64,000 nucleotides of DNA from Alcanivorax sp. GTDB lineage: Bacteria; Pseudomonadota; Gammaproteobacteria; Pseudomonadales; Alcanivoracaceae. The notes under the pieces were generated by a model. The model had not been told where the DNA came from. It searched no databases and was given only the letters and a program-made list of their open reading frames with translations. The stretch lies in contig NZ_CP080267.1 in NCBI RefSeq assembly GCF_019431375.1, positions 1,736,001 to 1,800,000 on the forward strand, read 5' to 3'. Both the position numbers and the translations under genes were made by a program. Positions 42,092 through 49,973 of the stretch are shown here, in pieces; within the stretch, counting starts at the first letter, position 1, and each line of letters starts with the position of its first letter.

Positions 42092-42243
42092 GCTACTCGC
42101 TACGAGTTTCTAGCTGCGACGCAAGGAAAGCATCCTGATAACGACCAGCATTTTTGCTCCGCGCTGCCCCAAAAACAAAAAAACCGCACCCTCTCGGGCG
42201 CGGTTTTTTTGTAGCTCGTAGCTCGTAGCTCGTAGCTCGTAGC
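42092..42243. repeat. Paired heptamer-repeat element between endA and an acyl-CoA dehydrogenase gene
   Basis: The left array (42092-42126) has units GCTACTC, GCTACGA, GTTTCTA and GCTGCGA, then CGCAAGG. The right array (42209-42243) reads on the minus strand four exact copies of GCTACGA then GCTACAA. Between them lies an intrinsic terminator rather than the GC-rich hairpin of other copies. The left array starts 6 bp after the endA stop; the right one ends 4 bp from the dehydrogenase stop. Confidence 0.75.
42176..42210. terminator. Bidirectional intrinsic terminator between convergent genes
   Basis: The stem AAACCGCACCC / GGGCGCGGTTT has one mismatch and a TCTC loop. A runs to the left and T runs to the right let it serve both endA and the acyl-CoA dehydrogenase gene. 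Confidence 0.75.
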
Positions 42244-42246
42244 TAT

Positions 42247-44022
42247 TTAGAACAACTCGCCATCCAGACCCATCATGGTATCCGCCCCACTCTTGATCTG
42301 GGTGAACAGGGCGTGGGCCTTGGGCAGGATGCGCTGGAAGTAATACTGGCAGGTGATGCGCTTGGCCTTGGCGAAGTCATCATCACGACCATCTGTGGCC
42401 GCCAGCATCTGCGCCCACAGCCAGGCGTAGAGCACATAACCGAACAGATCCAGATACTCCACGGCGGCAGCGCTGATGGCATCCGGGTTGCTCCCGGCCT
42501 GGGTCAGCAGTTCATCGGTGGCGTCCTTGAGCAGGGTCAGGGCTGCCTGCAGCTCACCGCTGATGGCAGCCAGCTGGCCATTACCGCTGTTTTCTTCAAC
42601 CCAGCCTTGGGCATCGGCCAGGAACGCTTCAACGGATTTACCGCCATTACGGGCCACTTTACGGCCCGCCAGGTCCAGCGCCTGAATACCGTTGGTGCCT
42701 TCATAGATCTGGGAAATACGGCAGTCACGTACGAACTGCTCCATGCCCCACTCACGGATATAGCCGTGACCACCGAACACCTGCTGGCCGGTGATAGTGG
42801 TGTCCAGACCGCGATCGGTGAAGAAAGCCTTGGCCACCGGTGTCAGCAGGGCCACCCGATCTTCCGCCTTTTTCTTGGCGTCCGCGTCTTCGCTGAACTT
42901 GGCGGTATCCAGTTGCATGCCTACATAGGCGGCCAGGGCACGGCCCCCTTCATTGATGGCGCGCATGTTCATCAGCATGCGGCGCACATCGCCGTGAACG
43001 ATGATCGGGTCCGCCGGGCCATTGGGGTTCTTCGCACCGGTGGCGCTACGGCCCTGCAGACGCTCGCGGGCATAGTCCACGGCGCTCTGGTAGCTCACTT
43101 CACCCAGCCCCAGACCCTGCAGGCCAATGGACAGACGCTCGTAGTTCATCATGGTGAACATGCAGGCCAGCCCCTGATTGGGCTCGCCAATGATCCAGCC
43201 CTTGGCACTGTCGAAGTTCATCACACAGGTAGCGGAGCCCTTGATGCCCATCTTGTGCTCAATGGAGCCGCAGGTAGCGCCGTTGCGCTCGCCCGCGTTG
43301 TTGTCCGCGTCGGGCAGGAACTTGGGCACCAGGAACAGGGAGATGCCCTTGGAACCGGCCGGGGCATCCGGCAATTTCGCCAGCACCAGGTGGATATGGT
43401 TGCTGGTCATGTCGTGCTCACCACCGGTGATGAAGATCTTGGTGCCGGTGATGTTGAAGGAACCGTCGTCGTTGGGTTCAGCCTTGGTACGCAGGATACC
43501 CAGGTCCGTGCCGGAGTGGGGCTCGGTCAGGCACATGGTGCCGCTCCACTCACCGCTGTAGAGCTTGGGCAGATACTGCTCTTTCAGCTCCTGGCTGGCG
43601 TGGGCGTCGATGGCCAGGCAAGCGCCGCTGGTCAGTGCGGGATACAGGGCGAAGGAAGAACAGGCGCTGTGCATCATTTCCTCGAACAGCACCGCCAAGG
43701 ACTTGGGCATGCCCTGGCCACCGAATTCCGGATTACCGGAAAACGCACTCCAGCCATTTTCGGCAAAGGTCTTGAATGCGTCCTTGAAACCGTCCGGGGT
43801 GGTCACTTCCCCGTCATTCCAGGTACAGCCCTGCTCGTCACCATTGCGATTCAATGGAAACAGCAGGCCTTCGGTCATCTTGCCCGCTTCTTCCAGAATG
43901 GCGTCGGACAGGTCGCGGGTTACCTCGGCGGTGGCGGGCATGGAGGCCCACAGCTGATCCGCTTTGAACACATCGTTGAGAACAAAACGCATGTCCTCGA
44001 GGGGCGCTTTATAGGTCGCCAT
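42247..44022 (-). CDS. Acyl-CoA dehydrogenase, large FadE/DmdC type (1)
   Basis: 591 residues. It begins MATYKAPLEDMRFVLNDVF, the start typical of ~600-residue dehydrogenases such as Pseudomonas PA0506/PA0508 and DmdC. FAD-binding TMCLTEPHSGTDLG and ITGTKIFITGGEHDM lie mid-protein; the catalytic base region is ISQIYEGTNGIQALDLAGRK (about residue 430). A C-terminal extra domain follows. It oxidises acyl-CoA to 2-enoyl-CoA in beta-oxidation; chain length cannot be read. I chose ATG 44022 with GGGAG upstream; a GTG two codons before is possible. It is a paralogue of the gene at 46416-48212. Confidence 0.92.
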   Translation of the reverse strand: MATYKAPLEDMRFVLNDVFKADQLWASMPATAEVTRDLSDAILEEAGKMTEGLLFPLNRNGDEQGCTWNDGEVTTPDGFKDAFKTFAENGWSAFSGNPEFGGQGMPKSLAVLFEEMMHSACSSFALYPALTSGACLAIDAHASQELKEQYLPKLYSGEWSGTMCLTEPHSGTDLGILRTKAEPNDDGSFNITGTKIFITGGEHDMTSNHIHLVLAKLPDAPAGSKGISLFLVPKFLPDADNNAGERNGATCGSIEHKMGIKGSATCVMNFDSAKGWIIGEPNQGLACMFTMMNYERLSIGLQGLGLGEVSYQSAVDYARERLQGRSATGAKNPNGPADPIIVHGDVRRMLMNMRAINEGGRALAAYVGMQLDTAKFSEDADAKKKAEDRVALLTPVAKAFFTDRGLDTTITGQQVFGGHGYIREWGMEQFVRDCRISQIYEGTNGIQALDLAGRKVARNGGKSVEAFLADAQGWVEENSGNGQLAAISGELQAALTLLKDATDELLTQAGSNPDAISAAAVEYLDLFGYVLYAWLWAQMLAATDGRDDDFAKAKRITCQYYFQRILPKAHALFTQIKSGADTMMGLDGELF

Positions 44023-44220
44023 TTGCACATCTCCCGAAAGTTGGCAGGGCGCAAATTTTAGGCAGCCAGGGCCTCAGGTAACAGGGTTATTTGTGACCCG
44101 CCGTTCATGGCCCCCACCATTAACGCAAGATTCACATATTCTGAGAGAGATTAAGGACATAAAGTGATTTTTCGGCGCAATTTGCCTTGTTTTCGCCGAA
44201 ACTTGAGAAACCCTCTTCGC

Positions 44221-44592
44221 CTATTCAGACGGCTCCGGTCGGCGCCACATCCACAGCAGCACCACGCACAGAAACAGGGGCACACCGATTTTCACGTAAT
44301 TCGGGGCCGAAGAGAGGCTGATCAAACCGATGCTGAGCAGCATCATGGTGGAGGCGGCACACTTGGCGCGGCGCGGAATGGCGCGCTGCTCACGCCACTG
44401 ACGGATATGGCCGCCGTGGCGGGGATGGTGCGTCAGCCAGTGTTCAAGCTGCGGCCAGCCATGGCTACCGGCCCAGGCCGCCAGCAACAGGAAGACCACC
44501 GTGGGCATGCCCGGAACGATCACACCGATCATCCCCAGCAACACAAACAGCATCGCTAACGAACGCCAGCAAAGCACCCTGACTGTTTCCAT
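44221..44592 (-). CDS. ybaN: DUF454 inner-membrane protein YbaN
   Basis: 123 residues. LAMLFVLLGMIGVIVPGMPTVVFLLLAAWAGSHGWPQLEHWLTHHPRHGGHIRQWREQRAIPRRAKCAA is the DUF454 signature, with a further pair of membrane helices to the C-terminus (STMMLLSIGLISLS; KIGVPLFLCVVLLWMW). Function unknown. A GGAGGGGAG site precedes the ATG. It stands between the two dehydrogenase genes, with a terminator on its upstream side. Confidence 0.88.
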   Translation of the reverse strand: METVRVLCWRSLAMLFVLLGMIGVIVPGMPTVVFLLLAAWAGSHGWPQLEHWLTHHPRHGGHIRQWREQRAIPRRAKCAASTMMLLSIGLISLSSAPNYVKIGVPLFLCVVLLWMWRRPEPSE

Positions 44593-44670
44593 GTCTCCCC
44601 TCCTGGAACAGGTAATGAACTCACTTCCTGCGAGAGAGTTATTACAGCATGCCCGATTTTCGGGGAATAA

Positions 44671-44696
44671 AAAAACCCGCCGGACGGCGGGTTTTG
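44671..44696. terminator. Intrinsic terminator between the DUF945 gene and ybaN
   Basis: The stem CCCGCCG / CGGCGGG is flanked by AAAAAA on the left and TTTTG on the right. It follows the DUF945 gene on the minus strand. Confidence 0.7.
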
Positions 44697-44700
44697 CGGG

Positions 44701-46197
44701 TCAATTGACGTGATAAGCCAGTGGGTCATCCAGAACCGTCTCGTTGTGTGCCGCCTCCGAGTCTGCAGAAGCCCCTGAAATCGCTTTCAGACGCTCCCCC
44801 AGCTGCTCCCGGCTCACTGGCTGGCCATTGAGGCTCAGGATGCCGCCATTGGCTTTGATGACACCGCGCCAGCGCTCGCCTTGCCGTTCCACCACCCCTT
44901 GCTCTGCCAGGGCTGTCAGCCTGTCGGCATAGGGCGGCGGCACCAGGGAGTCGTGCATATCCACGCGCACCATTATATCCAGCATCTGCTGGATCTGCGC
45001 CTCGCTCAACGCCATCAGCTCCTGCGTGGACAGGTTGTTGCCGTCCAGGCCCAGGTAGCGAGCCTTGCTGTCCAGGGTGAGCTGCCGCTCGCCCTGGTGA
45101 TCCACCAGCATTTGCAGAGCCAGTTCACTGCCCCCCGGGCGCAGCAGTTGCTCGGCTGCCACCTGAGTCATCTCCGCCAGCAGAGCCTGGATACGCTCCA
45201 TCTGCTGCTCCATGTCCTGCTCACCACTGCCAGACAGAGCGCCCATCATGGCCCGGGTCTGGATTTCATCCATTTCCCGGTTGAGCGCATGCACCCTGAC
45301 CAGGGCCTGCTTGTTCAGGCCCGCGTATTCCATGCCCAGATAGGCACTATCCATGGGCAGCGGCACCATGGGCCCGGCGATCTGATCCAGCCACAACCGA
45401 CTGTTGCCACTGAGGGTATCACCGTGGTCCTGGCTGGTTCCCTGCAGGGTCAGATCAAACGCCAGCATCGGCTGCTCTCCCTGGGACCAGCGCAACTGCT
45501 TGCCAGTAAGGTTGATATCAACCAGGGGCAATTCACCGCCCAGCATGGCAACCACATCCACCGAGCCGCTGAGCGAGTCCACCGCAAAGCCCATTTTCGG
45601 AGACGACACATCCAGCCCCTGCAGGGACAGGTAGGAATTGACCGGGTAGGCATCCGCACTCGGCCGCAACACGTCCAGTTGCAACTCCTCAAGCACCACC
45701 TTGCCCATGGGCGAATCCAGGTTCACCGGCGCCACCGCCACCGTCATGGTCAGGCTGCCGTCAAAGCCATAGCGGCTGTAACCACTCACCGGCGGCTTGC
45801 CCTGGAAGATCTCATTCACCATGGCTGCTATTTCCGCTGGCAGGCCACTCAGATCCAGCACTTCCTCGCTGGCAGCAATGCCCACAAACAGACCGTCATC
45901 GGTCCAGGCGAAGGGGCCGTGGTGGATGGTGCTCAGGGAGCAAATTTGGCCGGACAAGGGGCCGAGATTCTGATTTGATGCCAGCTCCCCCTGGATAATC
46001 AGGCAGGCTATCGCTTCGGAGCGGAGCAGGCCGCGATCATAGCGAAGCACATCAACAACGATATCACGCTGTCCCGGGATCACTTCCAGGCCGGCCAATT
46101 CTTCGCGAACCAGCGTCTCGGCGCGCATGCCCACATAAAACGTAGCCCCCAGCCACGCCACAACCAGCACCAGAATCAGTGCAACAACCTTCTTCAT
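44701..46197 (-). CDS. DUF945 (YdgA-like) protein
   Basis: 498 residues from the ATG at 46197, with GGGGGATAT upstream. An N-terminal membrane anchor or uncleaved signal (KKVVALILVLVVAWLGATFYVG) precedes a long region typical of DUF945: RYDRGLLRSEAIACLII, STIHHGPFAW and a C-terminal GGILSLNGQPVSREQL. E. coli homologues are associated with the inner membrane; function is unclear. A Glu/Met-rich helical segment lies at about residues 310-345. Confidence 0.83.
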   Translation of the reverse strand: MKKVVALILVLVVAWLGATFYVGMRAETLVREELAGLEVIPGQRDIVVDVLRYDRGLLRSEAIACLIIQGELASNQNLGPLSGQICSLSTIHHGPFAWTDDGLFVGIAASEEVLDLSGLPAEIAAMVNEIFQGKPPVSGYSRYGFDGSLTMTVAVAPVNLDSPMGKVVLEELQLDVLRPSADAYPVNSYLSLQGLDVSSPKMGFAVDSLSGSVDVVAMLGGELPLVDINLTGKQLRWSQGEQPMLAFDLTLQGTSQDHGDTLSGNSRLWLDQIAGPMVPLPMDSAYLGMEYAGLNKQALVRVHALNREMDEIQTRAMMGALSGSGEQDMEQQMERIQALLAEMTQVAAEQLLRPGGSELALQMLVDHQGERQLTLDSKARYLGLDGNNLSTQELMALSEAQIQQMLDIMVRVDMHDSLVPPPYADRLTALAEQGVVERQGERWRGVIKANGGILSLNGQPVSREQLGERLKAISGASADSEAAHNETVLDDPLAYHVN

Positions 46198-46370
46198 GGA
46201 TATATCCCCCTTACCCCTGTTATGTTTTTTTGTGCCGACACTATAACGAAAAACGCCAACCAACGTCGCCAGATCCATACCGGCAAAAAAGGTGCCCGCT
46301 GGAAACCGTTCACAACTACGGTGTCGTTATCCCTGCGTTCGCAACGCCGTGAGTTTGCCCCCAAAAAAAA

Positions 46371-46398
46371 GCCCGCCGGAGATGGGCGGGCTTTTTTA
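46371..46398. terminator. Intrinsic terminator after the second acyl-CoA dehydrogenase gene
   Basis: The perfect stem GCCCGCC / GGCGGGC, with an A8 run on the left and TTTTTT on the right, lies 18 bp past the dehydrogenase stop on the minus strand. The remaining gap up to the DUF945 gene shows nothing else. Confidence 0.8.
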
Positions 46399-46415
46399 CT
46401 GGCGTTGGCGCCGGA

Positions 46416-48212
46416 TCAGAACGCGAAGTGCTCTGCGTCCAGCTCCATCAGGCAGTCCAGGCCGCCTTCGATGGCGCCCTTGTGACCGGCCACACGCGGC
46501 AGGATGCGCTTGAAGTAGAACTTGGCGGTGCTGATCTTCGCCTTGTAGAAGTCCTCGTCACCGGCACCGGATTCCAGCGCAGCGTGCGCCACGGCCGCCA
46601 TACGGGCCCACAGGTAAGCCAGGGTCACATAGCCAGAGTACATCAGGTAGTCCACGGAAGCGGCACCGACATAATCCGGGTTCTGCATGGCCTGCATACC
46701 GATGGCCTGGGTCAGCTCGCCCCATTCCTTGTTGTAGCCGGCCAGCGGCTCCAGCAGTTCCTTCAGGTCCGCATTGTCTGCATGGGTTTCGCAGAACTTG
46801 TGCACGATCTTGGTGAAGTTACGCAGGGCCTGACCCTGAGTCATCATCACCTTGCGGCCCAGCAGGTCCAGCGCCTGGATACCGGTGGTGCCTTCGTACA
46901 GGGTGGAGATACGGGCATCACGGACGTTCTGCTCCATGCCCCACTCACGGATAAAGCCGTGGCCACCGTAGATCTGTACACCGTGGTTGGCCGCTTCCAG
47001 ACCCGCTTCGGTCACGAACGCCTTGGCGATGGGCGTCAGCAGCGCCATCAGATCGTCGGCTTCCTTGCGGGCCGCGTCGTCTTTCTCCAGCTTCACCTTG
47101 TCGCCCAGTTGGGCACACAGGTAAACCAGCGCACGGCCACCCTCGGCAAACGCCTTGGAGGTGAGCAGCATGCGACGCACATCCGGATGCACGATGATCG
47201 GATCCGCCGGACCCTCCGGGTTTTTCGGGCCGGACAGGCTGCGCATGGCCAGACGCTCTTTGGCGTAGGTCAGGCCACCCTGGAAACCCAGCTCGGCGTG
47301 GGCAACGCCCTGAATGGCGGTCCCCAGACGGGCGAAGTTCATGAAGGTGAACATGCAGTTCAGGCCCTTGTTTTCCGGGCCGATCAGGTAGCCTTTGGCG
47401 CCATCGAAGTTCATCACACAGGTAGCTGATGCCTTGATCCCCATCTTGTGTTCAATGGAACCGCAGGTCACCGCGTTGCGCTCGCCCACACTGCCGTTAC
47501 CGTCGGTGAGGAACTTGGGCACGATAAACAGGGAAATGCCCTTGGTGCCTTTGGGCGCGTCAGGCAGGCGGGCCAGTACGATGTGGACGATGTTCTCGGC
47601 CATGTCGTGCTCACCAGCGGAGATGAAGATCTTGGTACCGGTGATGTTGAAGGAACCGTCCGCGTTAGGCTCAGCCTTGGACTTCAGGATACCCAGGTCG
47701 GAACCACAGTGGGGCTCGGTCAGGCACATGGTGCCGGTCCACTCACCGCTGGTCAGCTTGGGCAGGTACGCCTGCTTCTGCTCATCGGTGCCGTGCTCTT
47801 CAATGGTGGCAACCGCACCGTGGGACAGGCCCGGGTACATGCTCCAGGACCAGTTGGCGGTACCGGTCATTTCAGAGATGGCAATGCCGGCAGAACCGGG
47901 CAGGCCCTGGCCACCGAACTCCGGGTCGCCGCCCATGGCCGGCCAGCCGCCTTCCACGTACTTGGCGTAGGCTTCCTTGAAGCCTTTTGGCGTGGTGACC
48001 ACACCGTTGTCAAAACCACAGCCTTCCTCATCACCGGAGCGGTTCAGGGGAGCCAGCTCGTTTTCGGAAAACTTGGCGCCTTCTTCCAGGAAGGCATTCA
48101 GCAGTTCGCTGTTGATCTCTTCCAGACCCAGACCCTGGTAGTGGCCGTCCATGTCCAGGACTTCATTCAGCACAAAGCGCATATCGCGCAGGGGAGCCTT
48201 GTAATCCGGCAT
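46416..48212 (-). CDS. Acyl-CoA dehydrogenase, large FadE/DmdC type (2)
   Basis: 598 residues. The start MPDYKAPLRDMRFVLNEVLDMDGHYQ parallels that of the dehydrogenase at 42247-44022. Shared landmarks: TMCLTEPHCGSDLG, ITGTKIFISAGEHDM, CGSIEHKMGIKASATCVMNFDGAKG, and the catalytic ISTLYEGTTGIQALDLLGRK. It is a distinct paralogue, not a recent duplicate: long stretches differ, and the C-termini differ. Flavin-dependent first step of beta-oxidation, presumably with different chain length or condition. A PsrA-like operator lies 118 bp upstream of the start. Confidence 0.92.
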   Translation of the reverse strand: MPDYKAPLRDMRFVLNEVLDMDGHYQGLGLEEINSELLNAFLEEGAKFSENELAPLNRSGDEEGCGFDNGVVTTPKGFKEAYAKYVEGGWPAMGGDPEFGGQGLPGSAGIAISEMTGTANWSWSMYPGLSHGAVATIEEHGTDEQKQAYLPKLTSGEWTGTMCLTEPHCGSDLGILKSKAEPNADGSFNITGTKIFISAGEHDMAENIVHIVLARLPDAPKGTKGISLFIVPKFLTDGNGSVGERNAVTCGSIEHKMGIKASATCVMNFDGAKGYLIGPENKGLNCMFTFMNFARLGTAIQGVAHAELGFQGGLTYAKERLAMRSLSGPKNPEGPADPIIVHPDVRRMLLTSKAFAEGGRALVYLCAQLGDKVKLEKDDAARKEADDLMALLTPIAKAFVTEAGLEAANHGVQIYGGHGFIREWGMEQNVRDARISTLYEGTTGIQALDLLGRKVMMTQGQALRNFTKIVHKFCETHADNADLKELLEPLAGYNKEWGELTQAIGMQAMQNPDYVGAASVDYLMYSGYVTLAYLWARMAAVAHAALESGAGDEDFYKAKISTAKFYFKRILPRVAGHKGAIEGGLDCLMELDAEHFAF

Positions 48213-48330
48213 CTCAAATCTCCCTAAATAATCGATGTCAGTCAGGCGGGCCGGGGGCTCGCCGGTAATGTGGACGGTAATCTTAGGTCAGCCCTCCGGG
48301 GCCGCTCCAGCCCTATTTGTGACCCGCGAG

Positions 48331-48346
48331 TCAAACAAGCGTTTGA
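48331..48346. promoter_or_regulatory. PsrA-like operator upstream of an acyl-CoA dehydrogenase gene
   Basis: The perfect palindrome TCAAACAAGCGTTTGA fits the published consensus of the Pseudomonas TetR regulator PsrA, (G/C)AAAC-N2-4-GTTTG(G/C), apart from the outer T/A pair. It sits in the 276-bp gap between the dehydrogenase gene and ycaR and faces the beta-oxidation gene. PsrA represses beta-oxidation genes until long-chain fatty acids bind it. The psrA gene is not in the window. Confidence 0.55.
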
Positions 48347-48488
48347 AACTACCGTTTACCTATCTAGTTAACTGTTTTAACAGGTTTTTCGTAAAAACAG
48401 GCAGGAGTTACGGCGGTATCCTCTCCCCTGCCGTGGACATTGGGTATACTCGCCTGAGACGGCTGAATGACTGCTTAGGAACCCGCCA

Positions 48489-48677
48489 ATGATTGATACC
48501 AACCTGCTCGACATCCTGGTTTGTCCGGTCAGCAAGGCACCGCTGATCTATGATGACAAGGCCAGCGAACTCAAGTGCAAGGCCAGCGGCCTGGCCTATC
48601 CGGTGCGTGATGGTATTCCTGTCATGCTGGAGGATCAGGCTCGTTCAATGAGTGACGAGGAAGTCAGCAACCTGTAA
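48489..48677 (+). CDS. ycaR: Trm112-like UPF0434 protein YcaR
   Basis: 62 residues. DTNLLDILVCPVSKAPLIYDDKASELKCKASGLAYPVRDGIPVMLEDQAR is the UPF0434/Trm112p signature; the usual zinc-type CP..C cysteines appear as C-P-V plus one further Cys, as in proteobacterial YcaR. Usually located near lpxK and kdsB, but here it is followed by pldA. Function uncertain. AGGA precedes the ATG. Confidence 0.92.
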   Translation: MIDTNLLDILVCPVSKAPLIYDDKASELKCKASGLAYPVRDGIPVMLEDQARSMSDEEVSNL

Positions 48678-48730
48678 TTGGCCATTGAACCTGCCATACG
48701 GAAATCTCGGCAACACAAAAGGATCGCCGC

Positions 48731-49825
48731 ATGTACAAGTCCCCGGTGCTAGCCCTGGTACTGATCAGTGCCTCTCTCTGTGCCGCCACTCTCCATGCCG
48801 CAGACGACCCGCAAGCCTTCGAACCTGAAAAAGAGCAACCACAGGCATCAGACGGTGACGATGCTCCGGTACCTGATGAGCCATCGGCGACGATGAGCAA
48901 AGCCCAGCAGCAGAATGACTGCCTGCTGCGCAGTGCCCAGACTGCCAATGAGCAGGTCACCCTGAAAGAACTGCGCGGCTGGTGCCAGAACGGCGAGGCG
49001 CTCCCCGGGGAGCGCACTAACGAGGATGCCCTGCGCGCTCGCCTGGCGCTGGAAAATACTACCCGCGGCAACCCGTTTGTGATTACTCCGCACCGCCGCA
49101 ATTACCTGTTGCCCTACAGCTACTGGTCCAACCGCCAGTGGAATGACCCAGATAAGGATGATCGGGACTTGCAGCCCAACGAGGTGAAGTTCCAGTTGTC
49201 GCTCAAGGCACCGATAAAGGAGAACATCGTCGATGATGTGACCCTGTGGATGGCGTTTACCGGCACCTTCTTCTGGCAGGCCTACAACAGTGAGATTTCC
49301 GCGCCGTTCCGGGAAACCAATTACGAACCGGAAATCTTCATTTCCAAACCGGTGGACTGGCAGATTGGTCCGCTGGATTCCGAGTTGCTGGTAGCTGGCT
49401 TCAACCACCAGTCCAATGGCCGGGATGTGCCGGTGTCACGGAGCTGGAACCGGGTATTCATGAATTACATTTTCAAGACCGGTGACTACTACTGGTCCGT
49501 GAAACCCTGGTACCGGATTCCCGAAGAAGAGAAAGACGACCCGCTAGATACCTCCGGTGACGATAACCCGGATATCGAAAAGTTCATGGGCAATTTCGAG
49601 CTGGAAGTCGCCTACCCGTTCCGTAACCATGTACTGGAACTGATGGTGCGTAACAACCTGCGCTCCGACAACAAGGGCGCCGGACGGATTAACTACTCTT
49701 TCCCGCTCAGCAAGCGCTTCAAGGGACTGGTACAGGTATTCAGTGGCTATGGCGATTCGCTGATCAACTACGACGATTACGAAAACCGTTTCAGCTTCGG
49801 GATTTTGCTGACCGATTCGCTATAA
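48731..49825 (+). CDS. pldA: Outer membrane phospholipase A (OMPLA)
   Basis: 364 residues. Signal peptide MYKSPVLALVLISASLCAATLHA, then an acidic, low-complexity N-terminal segment (about residues 24-60) longer than in E. coli PldA. The barrel carries the catalytic block AGFNHQSNGRDVPVSRSWNRVF, with the His and Ser of NHxSNG and the downstream Asn. It hydrolyses phospholipids that reach the outer leaflet, active as a calcium-dependent dimer. The C-terminal strand is FSFGILLTDSL. A paired heptamer element starts 5 bp after the stop. Confidence 0.93.
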   Translation: MYKSPVLALVLISASLCAATLHAADDPQAFEPEKEQPQASDGDDAPVPDEPSATMSKAQQQNDCLLRSAQTANEQVTLKELRGWCQNGEALPGERTNEDALRARLALENTTRGNPFVITPHRRNYLLPYSYWSNRQWNDPDKDDRDLQPNEVKFQLSLKAPIKENIVDDVTLWMAFTGTFFWQAYNSEISAPFRETNYEPEIFISKPVDWQIGPLDSELLVAGFNHQSNGRDVPVSRSWNRVFMNYIFKTGDYYWSVKPWYRIPEEEKDDPLDTSGDDNPDIEKFMGNFELEVAYPFRNHVLELMVRNNLRSDNKGAGRINYSFPLSKRFKGLVQVFSGYGDSLINYDDYENRFSFGILLTDSL

Positions 49826-49829
49826 AGCA

Positions 49830-49973
49830 GTTAATAGTTAACAGTGAATAGCGACGCGAATCAGGCTTGCTATTTTTGAAACGCATGAGGCCGCGCCCAG
49901 ACTTTGGGCGCGGCCTCATGCGTTTCAGCTGATGCTACATTTTCCCGCGAACTATTAACTATTCACTATTAGA
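49830..49973. repeat. Paired heptamer-repeat element between pldA and the OmpA-barrel gene
   Basis: The left array (49830-49857) has units GTTAATA, GTTAACA and GTGAATA, then GCGACGC. The right array (49946-49973) reads on the minus strand TCTAATA, GTGAATA and GTTAATA, then GTTCGCG. The first right-hand unit includes the TAA stop of the giant OmpA-barrel gene. The core is the 49-bp perfect hairpin at 49878-49926. Confidence 0.75.
49878..49926. terminator. Very long perfect hairpin between convergent genes
   Basis: 22-bp perfect arms around a GACTT loop, GC-rich in the middle (GGCCGCGCCCA). Left of it is TATTTTT. It may block read-through between pldA and the convergent giant gene. The core matches the smaller hairpin at 15074-15099. 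Confidence 0.6.

Noticed and set aside
42209..42243. CRISPR-like tandem repeat
   Set aside because: The units are 7 bp with no spacers, and no cas genes are in the window; it belongs to the heptamer family.
42313..44061. 582-codon plus-strand frame over the first acyl-CoA dehydrogenase gene
   Set aside because: Antisense shadow; the opposite frame is a clear dehydrogenase.
48235..48492. 85-codon frame upstream of ycaR
   Set aside because: No site before the start, no recognisable features, and it runs over the PsrA-like operator and the ycaR ribosome binding site.
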